In this document: in pieces, positions 10,016-21,652 of the stretch | Layout of the letters: each line of letters begins with the position of its first letter | How positions within the stretch are numbered: position 1 is the first letter of the stretch | Notes under the pieces: model-generated | What the model saw: only the letters and a program-made list of their open reading frames with translations | Told to the model about the DNA's origin: nothing | Databases searched by the model: none | Source of the DNA: Dendrobium chrysotoxum | Lineage: Eukaryota; Streptophyta; Magnoliopsida; Asparagales; Orchidaceae | NCBI GenBank assembly: GCA_019925795.1 | Contig: CM034307.1 | Location: forward strand, 65,596,864-65,660,863 | Length of the DNA stretch: 64,000 bases | Direction of reading: 5' to 3' | Translations under genes and position numbers: made by a program

Positions 10016-12312
10016 AAAATCTCATACAAACTTGAAAATTCGAACGAGAATTTTCGACGTAATTTTCGTCGGTAATTAATGAATTCGATGGAATTTTTGA
10101 AGGATTTTTTTACTAGAAATGTTATTCAGTTTCAGAATAGAAAAATCTGTCGAAAATTCAACAGGAAAAGACCCTTTTCATCTCGAGCCCACCTCCTCTC
10201 TCATTTCACGTTTTTTTTCTCCCCCGAACACGTCTCTCGACCTCTCTCTCACCCGTCACCGTTCAAGGTGATTTCTAGATCGTTTAACTCCATTTCTTCA
10301 ATTTTTGGAAGATAAAACTTAATCTTTTTAATCATTTTCAATTTTTTTATTATTTCATCCGTTAGATTTTCTTAAAAATACATTTTACTTTATTTAGGAT
10401 TGCACATAAATTGTCTTTTGCATCAAGCACTTTGTTAGCTAGAGATAGAATTACATGTAAAATGGTTCTTATTTACATGCATTCATGCCTAAAATTATAA
10501 TATTATGGAGGGTCATATATATATTGCTAAAATGTTATGTTAAATTATAATTAGTTTGGGCTATTCATGAATTAGATAATTCCTTATAATTATATTATTT
10601 TAATGATAAATATCAAAGTTACCTTCACAAATTGCAAAAGAAGAATCCTAAATAGTAGAGATGGAATGTTATGGAAAGAGAGCAAATATCTTCATATATA
10701 TATTACATTTCTTAGATCAAGTTATATATGCATATTTGAAGTCAAAAGTCACCAACAGATGAGTTTGAAGGGAGTTGAATATTTTATTAACATTAGATGT
10801 CAACTACATTCAAAGTTTATAAGCTGCTTGCCCTATTAGAATAGCAAATATTTATTTGCTGTCAGGGATATACAGTTCTTGTTATGATGGGTTGGAATCT
10901 CTCTTGCTTTTCTTTCCTGTACTCTTCTTTGGTTGCATCTCTCATGCTTCTATTGTCTTCTATTGTCAGGAACTGTGGCTCTATTCCGATCTGATCTGCC
11001 TTACTGCATGAGACGATCTTGAAGATTTTTTTTGTATCTCTATCAATTTGCGTTGCAGATATAGTTTTTATTTTCTCATATGATTGACAATAATTGCGTT
11101 GCAGATATAGTTTTCCACTCAGTACCGTCAGCAAGCAGGTTGCCCATGCATGCCTTACTGATGGCATCTTAGCAGATATCCTGCTTGTCTGAGCTCCTTT
11201 ATTATTATTATTTTTAATGTATTTTGATTTTATCTTAGTTGGTCATATTTTAAGACTTGAATGTAATTTTACACATTATCTCTCTCTTGATTTAGTCTAT
11301 TTAACTTTGGTTAATGTTCTAACTCTTTATTATATCTCCTAATTAATTTTGTACATTTCTGTTGACTACTTGAAGTTTATCAAACATGAAAGGATAGTGT
11401 AAATTTAGACTGCAGCTGGTTCTTCAACTCTCCTTTTTTTGTTTCGATAATCCTATGATATACTTTTCTTGTTTTTTGAGAGGGAAGCATCTGATAAAAG
11501 GAATCATTCAAGAAAACAACTCATAAGAGCAAGAACAGTAAAATACTGCTAATTCCAAAATATTCATCATATCATCTTCTTTCTTACAACTATATTATAT
11601 ACTTTAGCATAGAACTATCTAGAAAGTCTAGAAATCATGTAACAAATGGTATGCTATTCCTAAAACTGCCTTTGGTTAAAATGTTCAGCTTCATACTTCC
11701 CCTGTATCTGTATTTGAAAAATTCGGAGCACGGGGCAGAAGCGGGGTTACGCCGACGGTATTACGCAGATTGGTTCGGGGTTACACGAGACGAAAGCGTA
11801 AGTATGGGTCAGACTCGTACGAGAGACCGAAACAGGAGGTGGGGTTGCGTGGGCGGGTCGGGATCTTGTTTGCATGAGTGGGACAAGCAGCAACGCAGAC
11901 TATGGGCGTGCGGGCGGATTTGATCGGCCCGTGGGTACGAGAGTGGAGTCAGGCCGGAGGTTAGTGCGCTAATCGGTGGGAGATTGATTTGCTAGTATGG
12001 TTGCCGATTAGTGGGGATCGGTTCACCACCGCTACCAACCACCACCAATTTTTGCAGCAACCATTGTTACCTGCCACTCACCACCTTGGCTGCCTGCAGT
12101 CAGCTACGGTTGTCGACATTTGCCAGGTTTTACACTAAATTCATTTTAATTTAAATCAAATGTATAAAAAAGTGATCTCTTGCATTTATTTTATATTCAA
12201 CCATACAACTCTTAAGTATTTCAAATATAATATATTTGTTTTACTCTATATCACTTTAACTTTGCATTCTTTTTTGCAGCAACAACTCTTACATATTTGT
12301 TATCATTATGTT
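10016..12312. other. Intergenic DNA with two odd patches
   Basis: 10060-10320 has 'ttttcgacgtaattttcgtc' and 'ctgtcgaaaattc' motifs, like CACTA subterminal repeats, followed by a CT-rich leader-like stretch. 11720-12130 is a GC-rich island in AT-rich surroundings. Neither encodes a recognisable protein. The rest is AT-rich and featureless. Confidence 0.4.
11045..11118 (+). repeat. Short direct duplication with acceptor-like TTGCAG
   Basis: 'ttgcgttgcagatatagttt' occurs twice, about 49 bp apart. The downstream copy is followed by an open stretch to the stop near 11187. It could be a duplicated 3' splice site and relic exon, but I recognise no product. Confidence 0.4.
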
Positions 12313-12660
12313 TGTTGCGTATTGGAATATTCGCGGCAGTAAAGAAATATATAGTGTAATGTATTAACTTTGTACGAAGATCCAACACACAATCAGGTAA
12401 GAGAGAGGGTGCATCATTTATAAGAGACAAAATTTTTACGTGGAAAACCCTGAAAAGGGGAAAAATCATGGGGCCTGTCCCAGTTTGAATGCATCAACTA
12501 GTATTTGTAGTTGATTACAAATGAGGCCCTTCCTAGGGGGGAAGGCCTTAGCTTGATGTAACAAATATGCATCATATAGAGTGCATTACATGGTGGAAAT
12601 TGGAAGAATCACTATTGACGTGCTCGTTTGGTCGGAATAACCATAGTCGGCAGGCGACAG

Positions 12661-13265
12661 AGGTCGTAAAGACCGTAGTCGGGTGACAGTGATCAAAAGG
12701 ACCGTAGTCGGGTAACGGTGATCAAAAAGATCGTAATCGACCGGTGATGAAGGTCAGAAAGACTGTTGTCTGGCGATGGAGGTCGAAAGGACCGTAGTCG
12801 ACAGGTGACAGTGGTTAGGAAAACCGTTGCCTGGTGACGGAGGTTGTAAGGACTGTAATCTAGTGACAGAGGTCAAAAGGACCCTAGTCGGCGGGCGACA
12901 GTGGTTAGAAAGATCGTTATCTGGTGACGGAGGTTAGAAAGACAATAATCTGACTACGGAGGTTGAAAGGATCGTATCAGTGGGTGATGGAGGTAAGAAA
13001 GATCGTTGTATTACAACAGAGGTATGAAGGACCAAAATCTGGCGATGGAGGTCGTAAGGACCATAGTCGGCGGGCGTCAGTCATTAGAAAGACCGTTGTT
13101 TGACGATGGAGGTCGGAAGGACCATAATCTGGCGACGGAGGTCGAAAGGACCGTAGTAGGCGGGCGACAGAGGTCAGAAAGACCATAGTTGGTAGGCGAT
13201 CGTAGTCAGAAGACGAACGTCGGAAAGATCGTAGTCGGCGAGCGACGAAGGTAGAAAAGTCCGTT
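12661..13265 (-). repeat. 29/32-bp minisatellite array
   Basis: About 20 units such as 'accgtagtcggcgggcgaca' + gtggttagaaag (32 bp), intermixed with 29-bp units such as 'accataatctggcgacggag' + gtcgaaagg. Units have diverged but keep the two length classes. The array lies in the LTR leader. Confidence 0.9.
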
Positions 13266-13570
13266 GTCGGGTGGAAGTCCAACAAGAATTGAAAGCCGAG
13301 TGGAAGTCCGGCGTTAGTTGGTGGCCGGGAAGAAGTCCAGTGTCAAGTGGTGGCCAATAAGAAGTCCGACGTCAGTTGGTTGCCGGGTGGAAGTTTGACT
13401 TTTGTTGGTGGTTGGGAAGAAGTCCGGAGTCAGTCGGTTACTGGGTGGAAATCCGGTGTTAATTGGTGGCCGAGCGGAAGTCCGATGTCAGTTGGTGGCC
13501 AGGTATAAGTCCGACATCAGTCAGTGGTCGGGCGAAAGTCCTGCATAAGTCTGACGACGGTCAGTGGCCG
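13266..13570 (-). repeat. Second ~29-bp minisatellite array
   Basis: About ten units of the type 'gggtggaagtccggtgtcag' + ttggtggcc adjoin the first array. The sequence is different but the unit length is similar. Confidence 0.88.
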
Positions 13571-14171
13571 GTAGGTGGTTGAGGAGGAGCTTGGTGGCAA
13601 AAGAAATCGCTTTTCTTCCTCATCTCTCTTCTTTCTCTCTTTGCTTAGCTCCCTTCCTCCTCATTCGGTCACCTTTCAATGAAGAATGAGGTGTTTATTT
13701 ATAATTTTTTGAGAGTGGTCTGACCAGTAAATATGAGGGAGATCAAGGATAAGTTGAGAGTAATTTGAATGGACGATCGATGTTAATATATTCCCTTGAT
13801 TGTGGATTGTTCGTTGGGCATTTGAATGTCTTAATGATATCAGAATTCAACGATTTTGGGCTCGTTGGATTCGTTTCGTCGAGCCGCTTGATTCTACTAT
13901 AAGCATGTCACCTTTGGAAATCGTTTGGTAATCCAAATTTTGGTTTGAACCTTTCAAATGTGCTTCGGGTCTTCGATTTGGACCCATTTGAGCTCAGATT
14001 GGGTTGAATTTGATGTCTTCGAGTTCGTATTTTCGAGACGTTCAGTTTGTCTATAAATTTGCTGAAATCAGTGTTCGGATGACCCCAGAATTAATTTTGG
14101 AGGTTTCCAACTTGATTTTGCCTCGAGATTCTTGGCAGATCGAGATAATTTTTTTATGATATATCAATGTT

Positions 14172-14683
14172 CTTTGGGCTTAATTCAATCTATGGTAAAA
14201 TTTTAATATTTTTTCACAAATAACATTGAATCTAGCAAAATTTGTCGCATAAAAACTAAAACAAAAGGTAGTTGTCTATGAAAAAAAAAACAGATATTCA
14301 CTACTCCCAATCAAGTAGACCTTCAACATATAAATATAAAATGAATTCAAATAGCTAAAAAAGGAAGTTGAAATTTTTGATGTGCATGAATCCAAACTTT
14401 GCGAAAGAGAGCAGAAAAAACATTAGATAGATGTTGCCGTTTTAAGTAATAAGATGTAGGTCTATAGATTCCACAACTTCAAAGGAAAGAAAATGATAGA
14501 GAGGGAATAAAAAAAAATGTCTAAATTATACGCTATTTGTTATGCTTCTCTCTCTCTCTCTTTCATTTCACCAAATAAAAAATTGAATGCACTAACACCA
14601 CCAAATTATTAATTCAAATTTGTTTTCTTTAAGATTTGAGAAATTTCAAGTTCAAGAAAATTTTATACTAAAAAACTGTTTTA
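14172..14683. other. AT-rich spacer
   Basis: Contains A-runs, a short CT microsatellite near 14548 and no recognisable feature. Confidence 0.5.
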
Positions 14684-14787
14684 GATTTCGTTTGGGACAA
14701 CTTTTTTACTATTTTATAAAACTACTTTTTAGTACAAAGATTTTTTCCATTTTAGAAAACAACAAAGAAGCTGTCTCAAACAAAGCC
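14684..14787. mobile_element. Fold-back MITE, TTA-flanked
   Basis: Starts 'gatttcgtttgggacaac' and ends 'ctcaaacaaagcc'. TTA lies on both sides (14681-14683 and 14788-14790). The same family occurs at 4541-4660. A second right-arm copy ('aaaaaagttgtctcaaataa') follows directly to about 14825, suggesting an adjacent or partly duplicated copy. Confidence 0.7.
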
Positions 14788-14825
14788 TTAGAAAGCAATA
14801 AAAAAGTTGTCTCAAATAAAATCTA

Positions 14826-15434
14826 AATTTATAGGAAAAAAATTTAACCAAATTCAATAAATTGAATTCAAATACTTTCCCATTCATCATCCAACCTTTC
14901 AAATTTCATTAGAAAAAAAAAAGTTACATTAGAATATCATGAGGGAAATCGTGTTTGGGCCTCATTATCTTTGGATTTACTCTACGATTAGTACTGTTAC
15001 ATACACTATTCAATGGCTGCACTAATCTCAACGTAAATTCAAAAATAAAGAAGCTGATCCTACTGAATTATTCTACCTTTTCCCTTATCCATTTCAAAAT
15101 AAAAGATGAAAAATGATAAACTTGAGAAATATTGTTTAGTTGGCCGGATAATATTATAGCTCAAATCTGATCCATTCCATCCTGAAGGGCTGTGTTGGGT
15201 CGTCTCCAATGAGACATTCTCCAATTAATCAACAAGCTGGGAAGGCAAGAAACCACATGATCCTATCTAGAAGGTCTACATTTTTGAATTCAAGGACTCA
15301 CAAGACTCGAAGAATTATATTTTAGTTGATTATTTCTCATTTGATACAAATATAAGCAACTGATTACTTAGGTTTTGATCATTCGGTGAAAAATATTTGA
15401 AGCTCACCTACTTCAAAATATTCAATCTATTTTA
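14826..15434. other. AT-rich spacer
   Basis: No gene, RNA or repeat recognised. Confidence 0.5.
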
Positions 15435-15529
15435 AGTTCCATTTGGGATGGCTTTTTTATGCTTCTTAAAGCAGCTTTTTAATAAGATCTACTTTAAGAA
15501 GCAGAAAGAAAACTATCCCAAACGAAGCC
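15435..15529. mobile_element. Fold-back MITE of the same family
   Basis: Arms 'ccatttgggatggc…gcttcttaaagcagctt' and 'actttaagaagcag…tcccaaacgaagcc' pair with each other. The left arm is almost identical to the one at 4541. The flanking TTA is kept on the left and changed on the right. Confidence 0.68.
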
Positions 15530-16900
15530 CTAGCCATGCAAACACCATATGCCATGTGACAAGTTGAAGTGTAAACCAAAGATGACCAAAGACAGTTAGA
15601 TATGTTCAAAGTTGGATTCATTTCAATCCAAAAGTTTAAACTTATATGAGAGGGAGAACAATTTGAGCTAATATTTTTTTTGACTAATTGATACAAGATG
15701 TAATGTTATTTAATAGTTGCGATGATATTTTTTTATCAAGTATATTCTCTATAAAAAATTAGGGCGTTCGGAACAACTATGATTATTTAATGCAGGACTA
15801 ATTGTAGTGTTCTCATGTCTTTACAAATACTTTTCTTGTGTGAGAGGGCTCTAGTGTTTGCATTTACCTTTCTTTAATAGTACTACCGACCATCTTGAAT
15901 GTTTATGAGTATCTTTTACAAAGAGCCTACTCAATCATATGAAATTATTATGAGATCTACCTATCCATAAACTTTACCTAACCAACCACAAAGTACATGA
16001 ATCATTTCATGCTAGTTGAACCATATTTTAACATCTCGTTAGAAAGTTATGTTGGGGGTGAAAGTAAACCATGCAATGAAATAAACAAGAAAAAATAGAA
16101 ATGTAATGGAAAATAAATAACCCTAGGATTTAACATGGAAAAACTCGAAACCGAGAAAAAATCATGGAGCCACACAACACCAAGAAATTAATTATGAAAA
16201 TTGAGAGAAATTTGTACAGATCCCTCTTCTCTCGCGCTCTCTCCTTGCTTCTCTTCTCACTTACACAGATACACATTTCTTACACAAGATACAATACACA
16301 CCACCAAAGAACGCCACTCTTAAGAAAAATTAAAAAGAAAATCACAAGTGCCCAACATTATGGATAATGTATGAATTATTTCAAGTTTAATATTGCAATT
16401 ATTTGCTTGCTTCATGAATGTTCAGAGCTGCATTTTGATGAAAATATCCAGAATATTTTATTTGTTTATTTCTTTTTCAAATAAAGACTAGCGTTGAGGT
16501 CTGCTACAATCTTCTCTGTTTTTTTTTCAATATCGATAACAATATTAACATTATCCCATTTTGATTAAAAGAAATGCAAAGTTTTTCAACTAAGATTTGT
16601 TTGAGATGATTTCAACGTTTTATAAAGTTGTTTATGAAATTGCTGTGAGAAAATATTTCTTTTTTGAAATTTGCTATGAATATTTTAAATATATATAAAA
16701 AAAATCAAATAGCTGCTTGCTTAAAACAACCGCGCATTAGCTAACTCAAGTTGCAAAAATACCTTCTTATCATAATTTTTTTTTTCAAAACTAGAGAGAA
16801 AGTAGCAGCGGACTTAAAAGCAATAAATAAATAAAAAAAGTTTTCCAAAGCAGGCCATGAATATCTTCATATAATTGTGCGTTAAGATCTCATTAATTAA
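15530..16900. other. Intergenic DNA, possible LTR scrap
   Basis: 16130-16180 contains 'acatggaaaaactcgaaacc' and 'gaaaaaatcatggagcc', which resemble the U5 of several plant LTR families. It is too short and diverged to assign. Nothing else is recognised. Confidence 0.3.
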
Positions 16901-17123
16901 CCCCGCCGGGCTTAGCTGAGTTGGTGGGCGAGCGTGGTTGGAACCCCATAACCCATGTTCGATTTCTCTCTCATACGGCGTGATTCTTTAAATGGGAAGA
17001 AAATAACTATGTGACTCTGCACCTGTGGGGTTGGTTGCTGGTAGGTCCACCGAGAAATTAATTACGCCGTCATGCTCATCTTTTGAGGATGGCAACGGGT
17101 AGATACCCCGTTTCAAAAAAAAA
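16901..17123 (+). mobile_element. tRNA-derived SINE
   Basis: The head is tRNA-like: an A box in 'tagctgagttggtgggcgag' and a B box in 'gttcgatttc' about 40 bp later, then a tRNA-unrelated body and an A-run at 17114-17123. A diverged reverse-strand copy at 20474-20695 aligns along its whole length. The flanks ATTAATTAA (16892-16900) and ATTAAGTAA (17128-17136) are a plausible target duplication. This is not a tRNA gene, since it has no cloverleaf 3' half or CCA-adjacent stem. Confidence 0.85.
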
Positions 17124-17136
17124 TCGGATTAAGTAA

Positions 17137-17807
17137 AGTTATGATTTAAACACTGCAGCATTATTCTTTAATTAGAAACTTAGGCTTAGGCGTGCGTCAT
17201 CAGTGATGTGTCCACAAAATGTCTAAATAGAATAAGTCGCTTTGTGCTTCTCTATCACATCAAACTATTCAAAATTTGCAACTATATATATCACCCATGA
17301 TATCAGTATTTTACTTAAAACCATTTAGTCGCCCAAATAGGACACGCGTCGAGATTAATCACAGGCTCACAGCATTTGGTTAAGACAAAATTGAATAAAT
17401 AATTAACAATCATATTAATAATCCTTTCAAGTTATTGACATTTTACTGAGGGTAATAGTCTAATGGAGCGTTCTTATCTTAATTATCTGTGCGTCAGCCT
17501 TTGATAAAGTCACAAATGATCTGGTCTAAGTCGAGAAGTATTTTCAAATTTTCTCTTTCGAAGCGCAATGCATTATGGGAGTAGATATCGCGTTACTATA
17601 AGCTGTTTTTTTCGAAATCTCCGTCATAGATAGTTCTACTGCTCATTGTTTCTAGAGATAGCATGGTCTTACGCTAATCTCATTCATCGAATAGAAGCAC
17701 AAATAAATGCTAATGAGACCCCAACGTCCATCGAAAGCAATTTGAACCATCTTTAAATAAATGTAAGAATTTATAATTAATCAATCTCCTAAATAAAAAA
17801 GCAAAAG
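17137..17807. other. AT-rich spacer
   Basis: No feature recognised. Confidence 0.5.
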
Positions 17808-17924
17808 CAGTTTTTGTTTGGGACGACCTTCTTCTTGCTTCTTAAAGCAATTTTCTAGAACGAAATTTTTTGTACTAAAAAGCCGTTTTAAGAAGCAGTA
17901 AGAAAGTTGTTCCAAACGAAGTCA
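17808..17924. mobile_element. Fold-back MITE of the same family
   Basis: 'ttgtttgggacgacc…cttcttaaagca' pairs with 'gttttaagaagcagtaag…ttccaaacgaag'. The central 'gtactaaaaagc' is shared with the copy at 4541. The ends are slightly diverged and no exact TTA pair is kept. Confidence 0.68.
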
Positions 17925-18147
17925 AAATATGTCATTCTCACCAACTTCAACCCGAGTTATCTAATTGTGCGCAACTAATTTCAAGAAAGACTATAATTAT
18001 GATTGAAGAGATTTTATTTGGTTCGAAGTACTAAGGGAGATATACATCAGCATTCTTATATTGTAATTTTTAGTTGCAAATTTTGTCGAAGTCTCAATTT
18101 ATATCTTTAAATATTACAAATTTTAATTTTTAAAAATAGAGGGTAAA

Positions 18148-19965
18148 TGATACATCATATAAAATCAGCTTGATTAGCACAACTTGATGCATTATTTTAA
18201 ATTCTAAACTTTAAGAATTGAATTCAATCTATAATTTCAAACAGACTTATAGTCGAACTAAACATCTTAATTGACAAGGTGAACCCAACAAAACGAAATG
18301 ACGTTCGATTAGAGTGCATATGTGTCCAAGTTAAGCACCTAAAGTATAACTAAAAATTTCAGAACATTAATTGAATGTCCAAATAATCTCTGAATCTTAA
18401 ATGCTACAGTCAAATCAAACAGTTCTAAGAGATGAACTTAGTGAGCCCAACATCATTCAATTATGAGGTTATTAATGTGCTTAACTGATAAGTAAATGAT
18501 TTTATGATCTAATGATTTAATCTGAATAGTCTAATGGAGTGTCATAAAATTTTGATTGAATTTATTAAAATGTTAATATCAAAATACTATAAATAGGTCA
18601 CTTTTCTACACATGAAGAGGACTTTGATTTTAGATTTAGAAGGAGCTTGGAGATCTAAAGAACTATTAAGCTCTACCATACATTTTAAGAGCATTGCTAG
18701 TCACCATTGTCATCTAATTGCCATCGCTAAACCATAATCACATGATTGTTAATATCTAACCTCTGCAAATTGGTTGTTATAGTCCATTATCTATCATCTG
18801 ATCACCATCGCCCAATTGTTATTATGCAACCATGGTCATCCAATTATCATCACTTGACTACTATTGTTTGACCATCGTTGTCCGACCACAATTGCATGAT
18901 TATCATTGTTTGACTGACATCATCTTCCATACACTATTTTTCATATAAACTAATTTATTACAACTACAAGTATGGGTGTCAAAACGGGTCAAATGGTTGG
19001 GTTCAGTTCCAACCCGAATTGACTCGGGTCTAAACATGTTGACCCTAACCCGACCCATTTTTGCAAACGGGTCAGGAATTTCAACTCAGACCCAACCCAA
19101 CACGCAAACTTGCCACTACATATGCCATGCACTGAGTCTGGACACGTACGCGAGTGTGTTGTGTGCGAGTGCGTGGGAACGGGTAGTAGGGCTAGGACAC
19201 AATTAGGGTTTAGTGTGTAGAGGAAATCAAGGTAGTCATCAGTGGCGAGGTCGTAGACGAGCCCGAGATCGATGGCCCTTGGAGGGGCTACAAGACTGGC
19301 ACCGAATCAAATTTCATTGCAGGTTTTTCGGTCGCTACTTTTAAGATGTCGGTTCCAATCGGGGTATTTTATGTAAGTGGTAGTCATCAGCGCCGATTTG
19401 ATAGCGGTCATGCACCAATCAGGATGAGCCGGCTTGAGTGCTGCGAAGCCACTTACGTGTGGGCAAATATTGACACCGGTGTGTGTGTGGGGGGGAGTTA
19501 TTACTGTGGGACGCGGACCCTAGCTGTGGGTCGATCAAGGTCATTTTCGGGTTTTCGAGTCAACCCGAACTTGACCCGTTTTGTAAGTGTGTTGGAAACT
19601 CGAACCCAAACCAGACCAGTATGGCAAATGGTTTGATTCAAACCATAATTTTTTGGGTCTAGACCATGTCAGGTTTCAGGTCGTTTCAAATATTGACACC
19701 CCTAACTACAAGAGATCAAGCAAGTGCTCCCAATTTTATAGTCAGATCTTCTCCAATTATAGAGAAGAGTATTTTTTTTTATAACTTAAATTATATAATA
19801 TATTATTTCAACTGGGCCGACTCATATAATTTTTTTCTCTCTTGTATTTTCTATATAAAAACTCGTCTCATGTACTCTTCCTTCTTATTTATGTATGTGT
19901 TGAATCATTGTGCAAAACTAAGACGTAAAATTCTCTTTCTAACACCAAGAATTTTCTAGCATACA
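18148..19965 (+). mobile_element. Old LTR of the TR-GAG family containing a hAT element
   Basis: It starts TGATACATCA and keeps 'acttatagtcgaactaaaca', 'acattaattgaatgtccaaa', a TATA box (tataaatagg) near 18589 and a decayed minisatellite at 18690-18940. It is then split by the hAT element at 18971-19704. It resumes to end '…ttttctagcatacaa', which parallels the end of the copy at 8577-9645. No target duplication is detected. Without the hAT insertion it is about 1.08 kb. Confidence 0.7.
18971..19704. mobile_element. Non-autonomous hAT element (734 bp)
   Basis: Terminal inverted repeats are TATGGGTGTCAA (left) and TTGACACCCCTA (right). Exact 8-bp target duplications ACTACAAG lie at 18963-18970 and 19705-19712. 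The 8-bp duplication and TA…TA termini indicate the hAT superfamily. Subterminal regions are rich in ACCCGACCC / GGGTCGGGT motifs. The GC-rich middle (about 19190-19520) carries short open frames but no transposase. Sister copies lie at 33850-34401 and 49648-50002. Confidence 0.93.
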
Positions 19966-20459
19966 ATAATAATATAAATTTAGAGTATATTTAAATTAAT
20001 ATCAGTCATCCTTACATGCAAAATATATTAATATCAAATTCACAACAAGATTGTGTATATAAATCAATTCGGAAACTTCTCTTGGTATCAGTTACACACA
20101 TAATTAATTAATGCATTAACAGAGATATAATATGATGGTGAAGCTCCATTTGTAGCATTAATTAATCAAGTCACTCATTTTTACCTAATTAATCTACAAA
20201 AACATAGAATACTTTTCTTCAACCTCTCAACTCATAATTTCTTGTTTATGCATGTGAGATCATTGTACTAATTATACTCCACGCAAATCATATAGCTGGC
20301 CTCCACCGCCTATGTCAGCAAACTAATTCTTTTAATTAAAATTAACCACACCCAAATATCTAACTTCCAACTATTTAATTTGCAACATGCGCATGTCGAC
20401 AACTCATAACAAAATATAATTAACTAAATAACAAAATTAGTTTAACTAAAGTATTAATT
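19966..20459. other. AT-rich spacer
   Basis: No feature recognised. Confidence 0.5.
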
Positions 20460-20473
20460 TGTGTCTGCGGTAT

Positions 20474-20695
20474 GGTTTTTTTAGAACGGGATATTTATCC
20501 GCTGTTAACCTTAAAGGAGGCGCATGGCGGCGTAACTAATCCCTCGGTGGGCCTACTAGCAACCAACCACACAGGTGCAGTATCACAAAGTTATTTTCTC
20601 CCCATTTAACAAATCACGCTGCATGAGAGAGGAATCGAAATGGGTTGGGGGTTCTTAAACACGCTCGCCCACCAACTCAGCTAAGCTTGGTGGGA
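20474..20695 (-). mobile_element. tRNA-derived SINE, reverse orientation
   Basis: On the minus strand it reads from 20695: 'agcttagctgagttggtggg' (A box), a B box 'tttcgattcc', the same body as 16901-17123, and an A-run now seen as the T-run at 20476-20482. Flanks TGTGTCTGCGGTAT (20460-20473) and TGTGTCTGCTGTAT (20696-20709) form a 14-bp target duplication with one mismatch, which fixes both boundaries. Confidence 0.9.
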
Positions 20696-20709
20696 TGTGT
20701 CTGCTGTAT

Positions 20710-21647
20710 TAATTAAGCATGTTAGGGTTAATAACTGTTATTAATAAACTTTATAGTGGTTTAGCTGATATTTTTGTTAATATATATAATTTACTTGTTA
20801 ATTAAGGTTTGTTATTGGGTGCCTCGGTGCCGTGTTATAACTTGTGGATTAACCCTCTTGTTTTTTTTTTCCTTACACGAATGTGACACGTCATTGAATA
20901 AAGATTGTTTGTTACTTTTTAATTAGTTCTTAATTAAACTAAGATTATTAGTATCTGATTCTTGATTTTAGTATAATTTGAAAGCCTAAAACGCGGAGTT
21001 TGTGTTGAATATTGATCTACTTAGGCATTAGTTGGGCAACTTAAGCTATTCTGTTTTTGGCTTTTAAAGGTTTTTTGTCGGTCACATTTTTAAAATTATT
21101 ATTTTTTAAGTAATTTTTTAAAAATAAAATTTTGAAATAGCATTGAAAAAAATGTTTTCCGAACCGATATTATTTTTTATCAACTGCTTCTCTTGTCATG
21201 AAACGGTTGAAAAGCTGTTACAAATAAAATTTTAATTTGTGCTTCATTTGAATTTCTTATCATTTGAATTACTTAGTATCAAGCTAAACTGTTTGTTACG
21301 GAGCAAAAAATATGAATAGGGGCCTACATATTAGGAAATATGTGATCAAACTAAATTCTGTCGTTCCTATCGAAAAGAACAAAAGATATAAATTAAAGAA
21401 GATCACAACACAAAAATACACTAACTCTTATAGGGGATCACACAATTGATGGCATCATTGCAATTTCATTATGATTTTAATTGAGTTTTTATAGCTTAGC
21501 TAATCCCTCATATCTAACATAAAGACAACTCCTTTATAAGTAAAATAGAAGGGCAACAAATGATAAAAAAAATCTTAAAATGACTCTTGCTTAAATTTGC
21601 ATGGACTATTCTCCTTTAAAATAAAAAAATATGCTCTATAACATATC
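20710..21647. other. AT-rich spacer
   Basis: No gene or element assigned. A palindrome-rich stretch near 21050-21235 could be an old MITE. Confidence 0.4.
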
Positions 21648-21652
21648 ATACT

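Larger units (their letters stand above)
12313..14166 (-). mobile_element. Solo LTR of the TR-GAG family, minisatellite-expanded
   Basis: Read on the minus strand it starts TGATATATCA (14166 end) and ends …ACGCAACA (12313). It is bounded by ATGTT at 12308-12312 and ATGTT at 14167-14171, an exact 5-bp target duplication. U5 (ttttacgtggaaaacccyga…catggggcc) lies at 12430-12480. The U3 blocks (ttgggctcgttggattcgt, gagacgttcagtt) lie at 13850-14060. At 1854 bp it is nearly twice the usual LTR length, because two minisatellite arrays occupy about 900 bp of the leader region. Confidence 0.93.

Noticed and set aside
12661..13265. CRISPR-like array of short repeats
   Set aside because: Repeats are contiguous 29/32-bp minisatellite units without unique spacers, within a plant LTR.
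16901..17123. A tRNA gene
   Set aside because: A and B boxes are present, but the sequence continues as a SINE body with poly(A) and target duplication. No complete cloverleaf.
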